Part shown: positions 1 through 7,087 of the stretch, one piece after another
Layout: each line of letters begins with the position of its first letter
How positions within the stretch are numbered: position 1 is the first letter of the stretch
Assembly: GCA_004347865.1 (NCBI GenBank)
Contig: QNUZ01000002.1
Coordinates: 1 to 37,757 of the forward strand
DNA: 37,757 bases
DNA from: Archaeoglobi archaeon
GTDB taxonomy: Archaea; Halobacteriota; Archaeoglobi; Archaeoglobales; Archaeoglobaceae
Direction of reading: 5' to 3'
Program-made: the position numbers and the translations under genes
Notes under the pieces: model-generated
The model's database searches: none
The model's input: only the letters and a program-made list of their open reading frames with translations
What the model was told of the DNA's origin: nothing

Positions 1-1
1 G

Positions 2-196
2 AAAAGGGTTATAATACTCACAGATTACGATAAAAAAGGCTTTGAGATTGAAAAAGGGCTTTCAAGAGCGCTGCTGAGCTACGGAAACGTTCCCAATACC
101 GAGCTCAGGAGGAGGATTTTCAGGTATATAAGAAAGGATATAACAAAGGTGGAGGAACTTGAAAGCTTCATTAGGAGGGAGAAAAATGAACTATGA
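2..196 (+). CDS. Toprim-like protein, C-terminal part (cut by window edge)
   Basis: An open frame runs in from the left edge to a TGA stop. The visible 64 residues begin KRVIILTDYDKKG, which fits the acidic DxD-type strand of a Toprim fold (UPF0292/primase-like small archaeal proteins). They continue with a charged helical tail containing RRRIFRYIRKD and end in FIRREKNEL. The stop overlaps the start of the fumarase alpha gene by 11 bases, so the two are probably co-transcribed. The N-terminus lies outside the window, so full length and exact family cannot be judged. The Toprim assignment rests on one motif. Confidence 0.6.
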   Translation, partial: KRVIILTDYDKKGFEIEKGLSRALLSYGNVPNTELRRRIFRYIRKDITKVEELESFIRREKNEL

Positions 197-998
197 AGAT
201 GTCGTGAACGCAGTTTCCGAGTTAATCGTTAGGGCCCAGACAGAGCTACCTTCAGATGTCGTTCAGGCTTTGAGGAGGGCTTATGAGATTGAGGAGAGCG
301 AGATAGCAAGGAAAAACCTAGAAGTAATACTCCAGAACATAGAAATTGCAAGAAGATCGAAACTTCCGATTTGCCAAGACACGGGAATACCCTTCTTTTT
401 TGTGGAGGTTGGAACAGAACTGAGATTAGATTTTGACATAAAGAAGGCTATAAGGGAGGCTGTTAGAAGGCTCACACCGTCAGTTCTTCGTCCCAATGCC
501 GTCCATCCGCTTACAAGGGAGAACTCTGGAGACAACACGGGCCTAGGTGTCCCCATTGTGAACATAGATCTGGTCGATGGTGACAGGCTTCGAATTTCCT
601 ACATGCCCAAGGGTGCCGGAAGCGAAAACATGTCCCAGCTAAAGATGTTACTGCCAATGGAAACAGGTAAAATAAAAAGATTTGTTGTGGAGACTGTTGC
701 AAGAGCGATGGGGATGCCTTGCCCGCCAGTTATTATTGGTTTGGGTATCGGGGGCAGTTTCGATGTCTCAGCAAAGCTCGCGAAAAAGGCCTTACTCAGG
801 AGCCTAGACAGCATGAACGAATTCGAGCTCGAAATTCTAGAAGCTGTAAATTCGCTGGGAATCGGACCAATGGGTCTTGGAGGGAAAACTACCGCTCTGG
901 CCGTGCTTTCAAATCTAAACCACTGCCACACCGCCTCACTTCCGGTGGCCGTTAACATTCAGTGCTGGGCAAATCGAAGAGCAGAGGTGATCTTGTGA
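186..998 (+). CDS. Fumarate hydratase class I, alpha (N-terminal type) subunit
   Basis: It encodes the Fe-S-containing alpha subunit of the two-subunit class I fumarase, which interconverts fumarate and malate in the cytoplasm. The roughly 270-residue protein carries the hallmarks of the TtdA/FumA N-terminal family: PICQDTG, the stretch [26 protein letters not shown], and a final [22 protein letters not shown]. The cysteines in PICQDTG, in MPCPP and near the C-terminus can supply the [4Fe-4S] ligands. I chose the ATG at 186 because AGGAGGGAG lies just upstream; an in-frame ATG at 159 lacks such a site. Its stop overlaps the beta-subunit start by four bases (GTGA), so the pair is translationally coupled. 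The alternative, L(+)-tartrate dehydratase, is less likely in this setting. Confidence 0.93.
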   Translation: MNYEDVVNAVSELIVRAQTELPSDVVQALRRAYEIEESEIARKNLEVILQNIEIARRSKLPICQDTGIPFFFVEVGTELRLDFDIKKAIREAVRRLTPSVLRPNAVHPLTRENSGDNTGLGVPIVNIDLVDGDRLRISYMPKGAGSENMSQLKMLLPMETGKIKRFVVETVARAMGMPCPPVIIGLGIGGSFDVSAKLAKKALLRSLDSMNEFELEILEAVNSLGIGPMGLGGKTTALAVLSNLNHCHTASLPVAVNIQCWANRRAEVIL

Positions 999-1537
999 TC
1001 CTAAACTGTGTGGACGAAAGAATTCTGGAATTAAAAGCAGGAGATATAGTCTATGTAACAGGCGAGATTATAACCGCAAGGGATAAAGCACATGCCAGGG
1101 CCGCTGAGATGCTTAAAAATGGACAGAGGCTTCCATTCAGCTTCAATCGCTCTATTGTCTATCACTGCGGACCGATAGTTAGCGGTGACCGAGTGATCTC
1201 TGCCGGGCCTACTACGTCGGAAAGGATGAGCCCCTACGCTCCAAATATCCTGAAGAACGTCGAGCTGATGGTTATGATCGGAAAAGGAGGAATGAACAGG
1301 GAAGTTGTAGAGGCGATGAAGGGCAAGGCTGTTTACCTAGCATTCCCGGGAGGTGCTGGGGCTCTTGCTGCGAGCAAAATAAAGAAAATTAAGGGTGTAT
1401 TCTGGGAGGATTTAGGAATGGCTGAGGCTGTTTGGGTTTTCGAAGTCGAAAATTTCGGGCCATGTGTGGTTGCGATCGATTCAGAGGGAAAGAATCTTTA
1501 TGAAGGGGTTGAGAAAAGGGTCAGGGCCAGATTATGA
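995..1537 (+). CDS. Fumarate hydratase class I, beta (C-terminal type) subunit
   Basis: It is the partner of the alpha subunit and completes the active site of the two-subunit fumarase. The protein of about 180 residues has the beta-subunit signatures [36 protein letters not shown] and MIGKGGM, and ends with the conserved [10 protein letters not shown] and [12 protein letters not shown] segments. The frame is open from an ATG at 962, which would give a 37-base overlap with the alpha gene. A GTG at 995 gives the usual four-base GTGA overlap, with AGAGGTGAT just ahead, so I prefer it. A small unknown gene follows with an ATGA overlap. Confidence 0.93.
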   Translation: MILNCVDERILELKAGDIVYVTGEIITARDKAHARAAEMLKNGQRLPFSFNRSIVYHCGPIVSGDRVISAGPTTSERMSPYAPNILKNVELMVMIGKGGMNREVVEAMKGKAVYLAFPGGAGALAASKIKKIKGVFWEDLGMAEAVWVFEVENFGPCVVAIDSEGKNLYEGVEKRVRARL

Positions 1538-1779
1538 TCGTCCTACATCTGGCGGGGCATTGTATAGAAACAGCTGCTAAGAGAAGGTACGAAGAATTGG
1601 TGTCTTACCTGCTCCGGCATGAAGACGAAGAGAAGGAGAGAGAACTCGAGTTTTTGGTAGAATTCTTGGATAAAGCGGATTTTTCTGAACTTAGAAGAAG
1701 GGGATTTGACGGCAGAGAGGAGATGCTAGTTGGGATAAAAAAAGAGGGGGAGAAATTCGTCGTCGAAAAGCTAGGTTAG
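1534..1779 (+). CDS. Small hypothetical protein following fumarase
   Basis: An 81-residue ORF starts at an ATG that overlaps the fumarase beta stop (ATGA), which strongly suggests co-translation. The product begins [12 protein letters not shown], is rich in Glu, Lys and Arg, and looks mostly helical with a basic and acidic middle ([12 protein letters not shown]). No domain is recognised. It contains one Cys and two early His residues (HLAGHC), which could bind metal, but there is no clear motif. The tail overlaps the stop of the convergent lipoprotein gene by nine bases. It is probably a real gene because of the coupling and start context; its function is unknown. Confidence 0.65.
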   Translation: MIVLHLAGHCIETAAKRRYEELVSYLLRHEDEEKERELEFLVEFLDKADFSELRRRGFDGREEMLVGIKKEGEKFVVEKLG

Positions 1780-3357
1780 GGCATAACCGTAGACTTTCGA
1801 ATACGCAACGTTGTTCGAGTTGTCTACTGCTACGATGTAGAACTCTACAGCATTTTGAACCTGGAGCTTGGCAATATAAAGCTCCTCAGAAAGCCCGTAG
1901 CCGCCTATCGGCTCTCTTACGTACTTTCTCCCGATCTCCATGTCTTTGTAATTCCACTTTCCGCCCTCTATTGAATAAGCTATGAGAACTCTGTGGAGAG
2001 CGCTTTCGGGATCTTTGATGAGCGCGGAAATGCTTAATTCATTCCCTTCAGCTTTAACATCTATAGATACGATCTCCGGTGGAGTTAAATCTGCCAGCCT
2101 GTATAATTTCTGGGAGCTTTTATTTTCCGAGAAAACAACATAAATGTTTCCCTTGGAAACTGCAACCTTGGGTGTAAGAACTTCTGCACCCTCGTGCTTC
2201 AATTCGTAGAGCTTTTCAAGCCCGCGCCAGAGGATGTATATCCTTCCGTAACTGTCTGTTTTGACGGGTAGGATCACCACGTTGTCTGAGACCACAGGAA
2301 ATCCTGGTATCTCGTTTGCGCTAAGATTGAAGGTTCCAATCATATTTCCGTCGAAGTCCACGATCTGAAGATCCAGGTTCTTATCTCCGATGGTCTTTGG
2401 AATGAAGAGCGCATTTTCATTTGCAGAAAGTAGTGGGTTACAATTTGAATCCTCACCTGCCCCAAAATATCCCTTCCAGAGCTCTTTTCCATATTCGGAA
2501 AATGCATAAACATATCCTTGGCGGGAAACAAAGATCTTTCCATTCTTATATAGCGGTGCGGAATAGCCTTTATCGATTTCCCATACAGGCTTTCCTGTTT
2601 TCAGTTCAAAGGCATAAAGCTTGTCCGAGGATACAAAGAGCTTGCCATTTCCAGCCGCAAACCCGTTGACAGTTCCCGCAACCTTTGCCTTCCATTTCAA
2701 CTCTCCTTTTTGAGAGAAGCACATGACCCATGGGTCTAAGTTGTCTGTCCCTACACAGACTAGCTCCTCCACAATCAAAGCAGAGACGCTTCCCGCGATG
2801 TTAATCTCATTATGCCAAACAATTTTACCGTTCTCTTTTTCAAAAGCAATCAGAGAGAAACCCTTTTTGCCAGCGGTAGTCCCAACGAATAGGTAATCTC
2901 CGATCCCGTAGGCCTTTATTTCTTTTTCAAATGACTCATGGATATCAAAACTCCATAAAAGCTCCCCGTTGTTGTAGGCATAAACCCTGTAGTTGTCGAA
3001 TAGGAACACGATATCATCCGCAACAGGCGTGGCAAGTTCCCCTCTGAAATTGACGCTGACATTGGTAACCCCAACCAATTTTGGTTTTCTTGGAATTTCA
3101 GAAGCGTAGAAATCGCTATTCTCCGTCCCTTTCACCAAATTCCAAGGTTTCAAGTTTAAAAGGAATTCGTTGGGTATCTCTTCTCTTTCCTTTACGGGCG
3201 TTACCTCCCTGAGCTCTTTCTTTTCAGATGTTGTTGGTGGAGGAACAGTTTTTTCAGGTGTCACAGTCGGCTGAGGTACTGGAGTCTCATTTTTCGCCAC
3301 TTGCTGAACGCAGCAGGAAAGCAAAAGTATCAGGAGTACGGCCAAAATCCATCGCAT
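1771..3357 (-). CDS. PQQ-like beta-propeller lipoprotein
   Basis: The 528-residue protein starts with a hydrophobic signal segment ending LLSCC. This is a lipobox-like site, so it is probably a lipid-anchored protein outside the membrane. A Pro/Thr/Val-rich linker follows (about residues 24-60). The body carries repeated blade motifs such as YNNGELLWSFD, KENGKIVWHNE and LKTGKPVWEID, which fit a PQQ/quinoprotein-type beta-propeller. The last ~110 residues, after the propeller, look like an Ig-like or fibronectin-like beta domain (PPEIVSIDVKAEGNEL). No catalytic residues are evident and the substrate is unknown. It may be an extracellular binding or scaffold protein. A TATA-like element lies 25 bases upstream of the ATG, which suggests a leaderless transcript. 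The gene is monocistronic. Confidence 0.8.
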   Translation of the reverse strand: MRWILAVLLILLLSCCVQQVAKNETPVPQPTVTPEKTVPPPTTSEKKELREVTPVKEREEIPNEFLLNLKPWNLVKGTENSDFYASEIPRKPKLVGVTNVSVNFRGELATPVADDIVFLFDNYRVYAYNNGELLWSFDIHESFEKEIKAYGIGDYLFVGTTAGKKGFSLIAFEKENGKIVWHNEINIAGSVSALIVEELVCVGTDNLDPWVMCFSQKGELKWKAKVAGTVNGFAAGNGKLFVSSDKLYAFELKTGKPVWEIDKGYSAPLYKNGKIFVSRQGYVYAFSEYGKELWKGYFGAGEDSNCNPLLSANENALFIPKTIGDKNLDLQIVDFDGNMIGTFNLSANEIPGFPVVSDNVVILPVKTDSYGRIYILWRGLEKLYELKHEGAEVLTPKVAVSKGNIYVVFSENKSSQKLYRLADLTPPEIVSIDVKAEGNELSISALIKDPESALHRVLIAYSIEGGKWNYKDMEIGRKYVREPIGGYGLSEELYIAKLQVQNAVEFYIVAVDNSNNVAYSKVYGYALT

Positions 3358-3376
3358 GGAACATGTTTCACATTGT

Positions 3377-3425
3377 GGTATAAAAACTTTGCAGTAATCC
3401 TTTTTGAACGAGCGTAAGGTTTAAC
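3377..3425. promoter_or_regulatory. Divergent TATA boxes for the lipoprotein and dphB genes
   Basis: On the minus strand, GTTTTTATACC (complement of 3377-3387) sits about 25 bases before the lipoprotein ATG. On the plus strand, AAGGTTTAAC (3416-3425) sits about 27 bases before the dphB ATG. Both spacings leave almost no 5' leader, as in leaderless archaeal mRNAs. A short inverted repeat GAACG...CGTTC (3406-3429) surrounds the second box, but it may be chance. Confidence 0.55.
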
Positions 3426-3449
3426 GTTCAGGATAAAAAAAGAGATCTT

Positions 3450-4202
3450 ATGCTAACTCTGGTCGGCTTAGGTCTGCAAGATTTCAGGGACATAACTCTA
3501 CGAGGATATGAAGCGGTAAAAAAAGCCGAGGAGGTGTATCTGGATACCTATACCTCAAGGATTTCTTCATCGATTGAAGATTTGCAGAGATTTTTTGGCA
3601 AGAAAATAATAGAAGCTAAAAGGAGCGACCTAGAAGAGGGGGGCAGAAAAATAATTGAGAGAGCTAGGGAGAGAGACGTCGTTATACTCATTCCGGGGGA
3701 TCCGACAATAGCGACTACCCATATCGCTCTGGTTTTGGAAGCAAGAAAAGCGAATGTTGAAACAAGAATAATAAACAACGCGAGTATAATCAATGCGGTC
3801 TGCTCGTTAACAGGGTTGCAGAACTACCGCTTTGGAAAGTCTGCGACGATCAGCTGGTTTCGTTCGAGAGCCTTTATTGACACGATTTATGCAAATCTAA
3901 GCATAGATGCTCATACATTGCTTTTTTTGGATTTGAATCCCCCAATGACCATAAAAGAAGCAGTTAGTCGAATTTTGGAGCTTGATAGCGGCTTTAAAGA
4001 CCACTTCGCTGTCGGAGTGGCAAGAGCGGGAAGCGAAGATGCAGTTGTCAAGTGCGACCGACTCAAGGAACTGGCTTATTTCAGCTTTGGGGAACCGCTC
4101 CATTCCCTAGTAATTCTATCAAAAAAGCTTCACGTGCTCGAATACGAATGCCTAGTCTACTTTGCTTCCGCTCCTGAGGAGCTGAGAGAATGGGTTTTAT
4201 AA
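3450..4202 (+). CDS. dphB: Diphthine synthase (elongation factor 2 diphthamide methyltransferase)
   Basis: This SAM-dependent enzyme methylates the modified histidine of translation elongation factor EF-2 during diphthamide synthesis, in the cytoplasm. The 250-residue length is normal for archaeal DphB. The N-terminus MLTLVGLGLQD is the expected nucleotide-binding strand of the tetrapyrrole-methylase fold. Further conserved segments are EVYLDTYTS, VVILIPGDPTIATTH (the GDP motif) and the C-terminal GEPLHSLVILSKKLHVLE. It stands alone, with its own TATA box 27 bases upstream. A small OB-fold gene follows in the same direction after 40 bases. Confidence 0.95.
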   Translation: MLTLVGLGLQDFRDITLRGYEAVKKAEEVYLDTYTSRISSSIEDLQRFFGKKIIEAKRSDLEEGGRKIIERARERDVVILIPGDPTIATTHIALVLEARKANVETRIINNASIINAVCSLTGLQNYRFGKSATISWFRSRAFIDTIYANLSIDAHTLLFLDLNPPMTIKEAVSRILELDSGFKDHFAVGVARAGSEDAVVKCDRLKELAYFSFGEPLHSLVILSKKLHVLEYECLVYFASAPEELREWVL

Positions 4203-4242
4203 ATAATAAAGAGATGGATTCCTGTTTAGCTTCGGTGGTGTT

Positions 4243-4608
4243 ATGGAAGGACATGAAAGGATGAGAGAGATCAAGGAACGATTCGGAGATCTTATTGACG
4301 AGGAAACAGCCAATGCGCTTGCCAGATATTCCCCAAATTTGGAGGAATTCACGAAGATCTCTGAAATAGTACCCGGAAAGGTAAACATTCGGGGAAAAGT
4401 GAGCGGAATCGGAGATCCCGATATCGGGAGAGAAATATACCTCTCAGACGAAACCGGAAGGGTTAGAATTATTGTCTGGGATAAGGAGGTATACAAAAAG
4501 GCTGAAATTGGGATGACAGTCGAGATACACAACGCTTATGCTAAAGAAGGAAAGAAGGGGGTGGAAGTTCATGTAAACAGGTACTCAATTGTAAAATTTT
4601 TAGAGTAG
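4243..4608 (+). CDS. OB-fold nucleic-acid-binding protein (RPA-like)
   Basis: The 121-residue protein has an N-terminal helical part with a GDLIDEETANALARY segment, as seen in archaeal replication protein A-type proteins, followed by a single OB fold. VNIRGKVSGIGDPD, REIYLSDETGRVRIIVWDK and GMTVEIHNAYAKEG form the typical five-strand barrel pattern. It probably binds single-stranded DNA or RNA. It is too short to be the main multi-OB RPA, so it may be an accessory single-OB homologue. The ATG is preceded by GGTGGTG. The end overlaps the convergent GIY-YIG gene by 40 bases. Confidence 0.8.
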   Translation: MEGHERMREIKERFGDLIDEETANALARYSPNLEEFTKISEIVPGKVNIRGKVSGIGDPDIGREIYLSDETGRVRIIVWDKEVYKKAEIGMTVEIHNAYAKEGKKGVEVHVNRYSIVKFLE

Positions 4609-4913
4609 AAGAGATGAGAGTAGCAACTGCAGTCCGAGCATCCAAAGCCTTTAATCGGGGTCAGTTTGATCTTATGCGCCAGTTCGCATTCTTCAAGGTT
4701 GATGAGGATCGCCCCGAGCACCTCAAAGACCTCCGAGATATAGTCTATATGCCATTTTTTCCTTTTACTGCCAAAATGCCTTTTCACTCTGCTCAATCTT
4801 TCCGCGCTGCCCACGTAATAATAGAATCCTGGTTCAAAATCAAATGTTCCGAGCTTTCCAACCCTGACTACTCGATTTCTGCTATTATACAAGATAAGAA
4901 GGTAGGATACCAC
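4569..4913 (-). CDS. GIY-YIG nuclease-like DUF123 protein
   Basis: The 114-residue protein matches the DUF123 family of GIY-YIG-fold proteins found across archaea, sometimes fused to endonuclease III. It starts SYLLILYNSRNR and has the family's degenerate GIY-YIG pair as FEPGFYYYVGSAE. The following RVKRHFGSKRKKWHIDYI carries the conserved Arg, Lys and His. The C-terminus has clustered cysteines (GFGCSDCSC), usual for this family. Nuclease activity has not been generally established for DUF123. It overlaps the OB-fold gene tail to tail; the shared theme of nucleic-acid binding may be coincidental. Confidence 0.85.
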   Translation of the reverse strand: MVSYLLILYNSRNRVVRVGKLGTFDFEPGFYYYVGSAERLSRVKRHFGSKRKKWHIDYISEVFEVLGAILINLEECELAHKIKLTPIKGFGCSDCSCYSHLFYSKNFTIEYLFT

Positions 4914-4942
4914 AGGGGCTGTTGAATAAAAAATAAAAAGAT

Positions 4943-5254
4943 TTACTGTTTCTTCTTCTCTTCCCTTGGAGCCATTTCGAGCATCTTGCTGTAAATTTCA
5001 TCTTGTTGCTTCTCAAGCTGGTCTAAAAGCTTTTTGAAGTTCTCAAAAACCTTTTCCTGAGACTCTGTGTAGAGCTGTATTGCCTTCTTAACACTTTCGA
5101 AGCTCTCTCCCGGCAAGAACTGCCGCAGATAGAACTCATACATGCTGACGTAGTTATCCATGCTAACTTTCAGCAAGTCCAAGGTTGTCTTGGCTACCCC
5201 AAAACCCATCTTGTAGAAACCCCTACCCGCTTCCACTAACTCCTTCATCTCCAT
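4943..5254 (-). CDS. Phasin-like helical protein
   Basis: The roughly 103-residue protein is predicted helical throughout: a hydrophobic/amphipathic first half (GRGFYKMGFGVAKTTLDLLK) and a charged coiled-coil second half (LLDQLEKQQDEIYSKML). This layout resembles phasins and PhaE-like proteins that coat polyhydroxyalkanoate granules, but no PHA synthase is in the window. I chose the ATG at 5254 because GGAGGTG lies six bases upstream; the frame is open to a GTG at 5263. It follows the AbrB-type gene with a 32-base overlap, so the two are co-transcribed. The name is a structural analogy; the function is not shown. Confidence 0.6.
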   Translation of the reverse strand: MEMKELVEAGRGFYKMGFGVAKTTLDLLKVSMDNYVSMYEFYLRQFLPGESFESVKKAIQLYTESQEKVFENFKKLLDQLEKQQDEIYSKMLEMAPREEKKKQ

Positions 5255-5510
5255 ATTTTTCACCTCCTTCCTTCACGATAATTACCTTGACAACATCACC
5301 ATCTTCGAGCCTTAATGCAATTTTTTCGGCTTCTGGAATGGAAATTCTTCCACCAGCCTGTATCCTTGCTCTGAATACCGCGATCTCTTTACTCATAAAG
5401 CTAAATCCAGAGAAGAGCTTTATTGTTGATGAAAGTGACTCGATAAACTCTTTCTGAAGTCTCAATGTCTCCTCCCAGAGTCGCTGTATGTCTGCAAAAT
5501 TTGGCACCAT
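5223..5510 (-). CDS. AbrB/SpoVT-type small protein with helical N-terminus
   Basis: The 95-residue protein has an amphipathic N-terminal helix region (IQRLWEETLRLQKEFIESL) followed by an AbrB/MazE-like swapped-hairpin motif, ARIQAGGRISIPEAEKIALRLEDGDVVKVIIV. Such proteins bind DNA as dimers. The extra N-terminal helix resembles the phasin-like partner encoded next, so it may bind the same surface or protein; haloarchaea pair AbrB-type and phasin genes in PHA loci. Its stop lies inside the start of that partner gene. A strong TATA box lies 25 bases upstream of the ATG. Confidence 0.7.
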   Translation of the reverse strand: MVPNFADIQRLWEETLRLQKEFIESLSSTIKLFSGFSFMSKEIAVFRARIQAGGRISIPEAEKIALRLEDGDVVKVIIVKEGGEKYGDEGVSGSG

Positions 5511-5530
5511 TTAATGGTAATTGCAGCCAT

Positions 5531-5545
5531 AGTATATATATTTTT
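5531..5545 (-). promoter_or_regulatory. TATA box for the AbrB/phasin-like operon
   Basis: On the minus strand the sequence reads AAAAATATATATACT, a strong archaeal TATA element about 25 bases before the ATG at 5510, which implies a leaderless transcript. Confidence 0.6.
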
Positions 5546-5673
5546 TTGTCAACCCACAGCGAGCAATTAAAAAGGATATCATGCTTCAATTTTACACTCA
5601 AGTGCATTTTTATTTTTTGATGCTGCGGACAAAACTAAAAGGCGAATTATTGATCTATGAATAACCAAAAAAC

Positions 5674-5690
5674 TCATAAACCTAAAAAAA
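5674..5690 (+). promoter_or_regulatory. Probable promoter of tRNA-Leu
   Basis: An A+T-rich run, TCATAAACCTAAAAAAA, ends shortly before the tRNA 5' end at 5704. It is at the usual distance for an archaeal TATA element, but the exact box is ambiguous. Confidence 0.35.
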
Positions 5691-5703
5691 TAAAGATTGA
5701 AAA

Positions 5704-5786
5704 GCGGGGGTTGCCGAGTGGCCAAAGGCGTAGGATTCAGGGTCCTATCCCGTAGGGGTTCGGGGGTTCGAATCCCTCCCCCCGCA
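5704..5786 (+). tRNA. tRNA-Leu (anticodon CAG)
   Basis: A seven-base acceptor stem, GCGGGGG with CCCCCGC (5704-5710 and 5779-5785), closes the molecule, with discriminator A at 5786. The anticodon stem TAGGA/TCCTA (5731-5735, 5743-5747) holds the loop TTCAGGG, giving anticodon CAG, which reads CUG leucine codons. The T loop TTCGAAT (5767-5773) is flanked by GGGGG and CCCTC. A long variable arm (about 5748-5761) marks a class II tRNA, as expected for Leu. CCA is not encoded. The segment after its 3' end looks like foreign or decayed DNA, so it may have served as an integration site. Confidence 0.95.
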
Positions 5787-5830
5787 TTAATTTATCACCA
5801 AATTTTAGATTGCATATCACGCCCAAACCA

Positions 5831-5890
5831 AACAGGGGAAAGACCGATACCATCAAAGAGAAGGCGATCTACGTTTATCTTCCATCCTGA
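5831..5890 (+). pseudogene. Short decayed ORF beside tRNA-Leu
   Basis: The 141 bases between the tRNA and the next gene hold no intact gene. One frame reads NRGKTDTIKEKAIYVYLPS and then stops at 5888-5890. The piece IKEKAIYVYLPS resembles the N-terminus of small DNA-binding or helical proteins on archaeal plasmids and proviruses, but that is a recollection of style and not a search result. It fits a relic of an element integrated at the tRNA. Confidence 0.3.
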
Positions 5891-5927
5891 ATGGATCCTA
5901 CAGCCCCAGTTGCTCGTTAATGCCACA

Positions 5928-6743
5928 CTACTGTGTCGCCCGACTTGAGGGGTAGAGTTCATCGAGACGCGCGGCTAGGTGCTTCTCGATCATTATCCTC
6001 TCGAAGTGGAGGTATATCTCCCTCGGCTCGGGCATCCTCTTGTAGATGACACCCTTCCCGACGGGATCCTCCCCTGACCGCACGAGCTCCTTTATCCTCT
6101 TGTCCCTCTCGAAGATCTTCGCCAGATAATCGTCGAGCCTCTTCAGGATCTCCTCAGTGCCGCTGACTGGCTTCCCGTGGGAGGGGATTGCGAGGCTTAC
6201 CCCTCTTTTCCTCACCTCATTCTTTATTCTCTCGATAGAGAGGACGAAGTCCCTGACGTCGCAGTCGAGGCAGCCGTACCACGGACCGAAGGACGTGAGG
6301 TCCACGTCCGCGAGGAAAATCACGCCGCCGATCACAAAGCAGCTGTGCCCGGCGGAGTGCCCGGGGGTATGGAGGACCTCTATCTGGACCCCCTCGAACT
6401 CGAAGACGTCGCCGTCCTCGAATGTCCTGTCGACTCTCCCGAACTCGAAGTTCACGAAGAGCTTGACAAGGTCTCCGAGCGCGTACCTCCTCTTGAACTC
6501 CTCGTAGTCCTGGACGGCCTCGGCGTCTAGGTAGTGGGCCGCGACCCTCCTCCCGACTCTGTTCAACGCTATGTGGTCCTCGTGCCAGTGGGAGTTCAGG
6601 ATCCAGTCGACCCTGACGCCCTTGAGGGTCTCGCCAGCCCCCGCGTCTATCAGACAGCTCCTGCCCACGAGCAAGCTGTTGCTGTATGGGTACCTCCCGA
6701 AGTCGGGGCCCTCGATTATCTGCAAGTTTTTGCGGACTTCCAC
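5928..6743 (-). CDS. Metallo-beta-lactamase-fold hydrolase
   Basis: The 271-residue protein has the full metal site of the family: HWHEDH (His52, His54, Asp56, His57), then HTPGHSAGH, ADVDL and the late SHGKPV. This indicates a dinuclear metal hydrolase of the glyoxalase II or related group; the substrate cannot be told. A basic, charged C-terminal helical tail follows. Base composition differs from the neighbours: two sampled 60-base lines (6001-6060 and 6361-6420) are 57% and 65% G+C, while most nearby genes look well under 50%. Together with a tRNA on one side and an IS end on the other, this suggests recent transfer. The GTG start has a TATA box (6761-6773) about 25 bases upstream. Confidence 0.88.
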   Translation of the reverse strand: MEVRKNLQIIEGPDFGRYPYSNSLLVGRSCLIDAGAGETLKGVRVDWILNSHWHEDHIALNRVGRRVAAHYLDAEAVQDYEEFKRRYALGDLVKLFVNFEFGRVDRTFEDGDVFEFEGVQIEVLHTPGHSAGHSCFVIGGVIFLADVDLTSFGPWYGCLDCDVRDFVLSIERIKNEVRKRGVSLAIPSHGKPVSGTEEILKRLDDYLAKIFERDKRIKELVRSGEDPVGKGVIYKRMPEPREIYLHFERIMIEKHLAARLDELYPSSRATQ

Positions 6744-6819
6744 ACCCCCTCGAACGAATGGAATTTTATAAGCTTTCCTCTAGGTGTTTACAATGTCCTT
6801 TCGCACTTCACAACAAATT

Positions 6820-7045
6820 CGTTGAAGCTTCGCCCTTCAGGGCGGGGAGGAGGTCAGAGATCGCCCAGCTTTGCAAGAACAGGAAGGTGACTACGACTTG
6901 GCGAGGAGGCCTTGGGAGCAAAGGAGTCCTGTGTGTGCTACTCCACGGCTAAAGCCGGGAGCTTCCGGCGTTAAGGGATGCTTTACACCCTTTCCCTCAT
7001 CTGCCGGAGCTAAAGCTCTGGGTTTTCTGGGCACAATTTTTATAA
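6820..7045. mobile_element. IS200/IS605-type end or solo relic, no transposase
   Basis: This is the 343-base gene-free stretch between the hydrolase and mrp genes. It starts with AAGCTTCGCCCTTCAGGGCG, a G+C-rich hairpin typical of the ends of IS200/IS605-family elements in archaea, and continues with structured, G+C-rich DNA (GGCTAAAGCCGGGAGCTTCCGGC; GCCGGAGCTAAAGCTCTGGG). I see no transposase or TnpB reading frame. It could be a deletion remnant or a guide-RNA-like end region. Related motifs occur at 24155-24180 and 27106-27120. Confidence 0.5.
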
Positions 7046-7087
7046 CAAAATGTATCAAAAACTTTGGCCTGAATTTTAGTCAAGAAC

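Noticed and set aside
6157-6952. Overlapping plus-strand ORFs across the metallo-beta-lactamase gene and the IS end.
   Set aside because: They run opposite a strongly conserved gene, or through hairpin DNA, and show low-complexity, motif-free translations.
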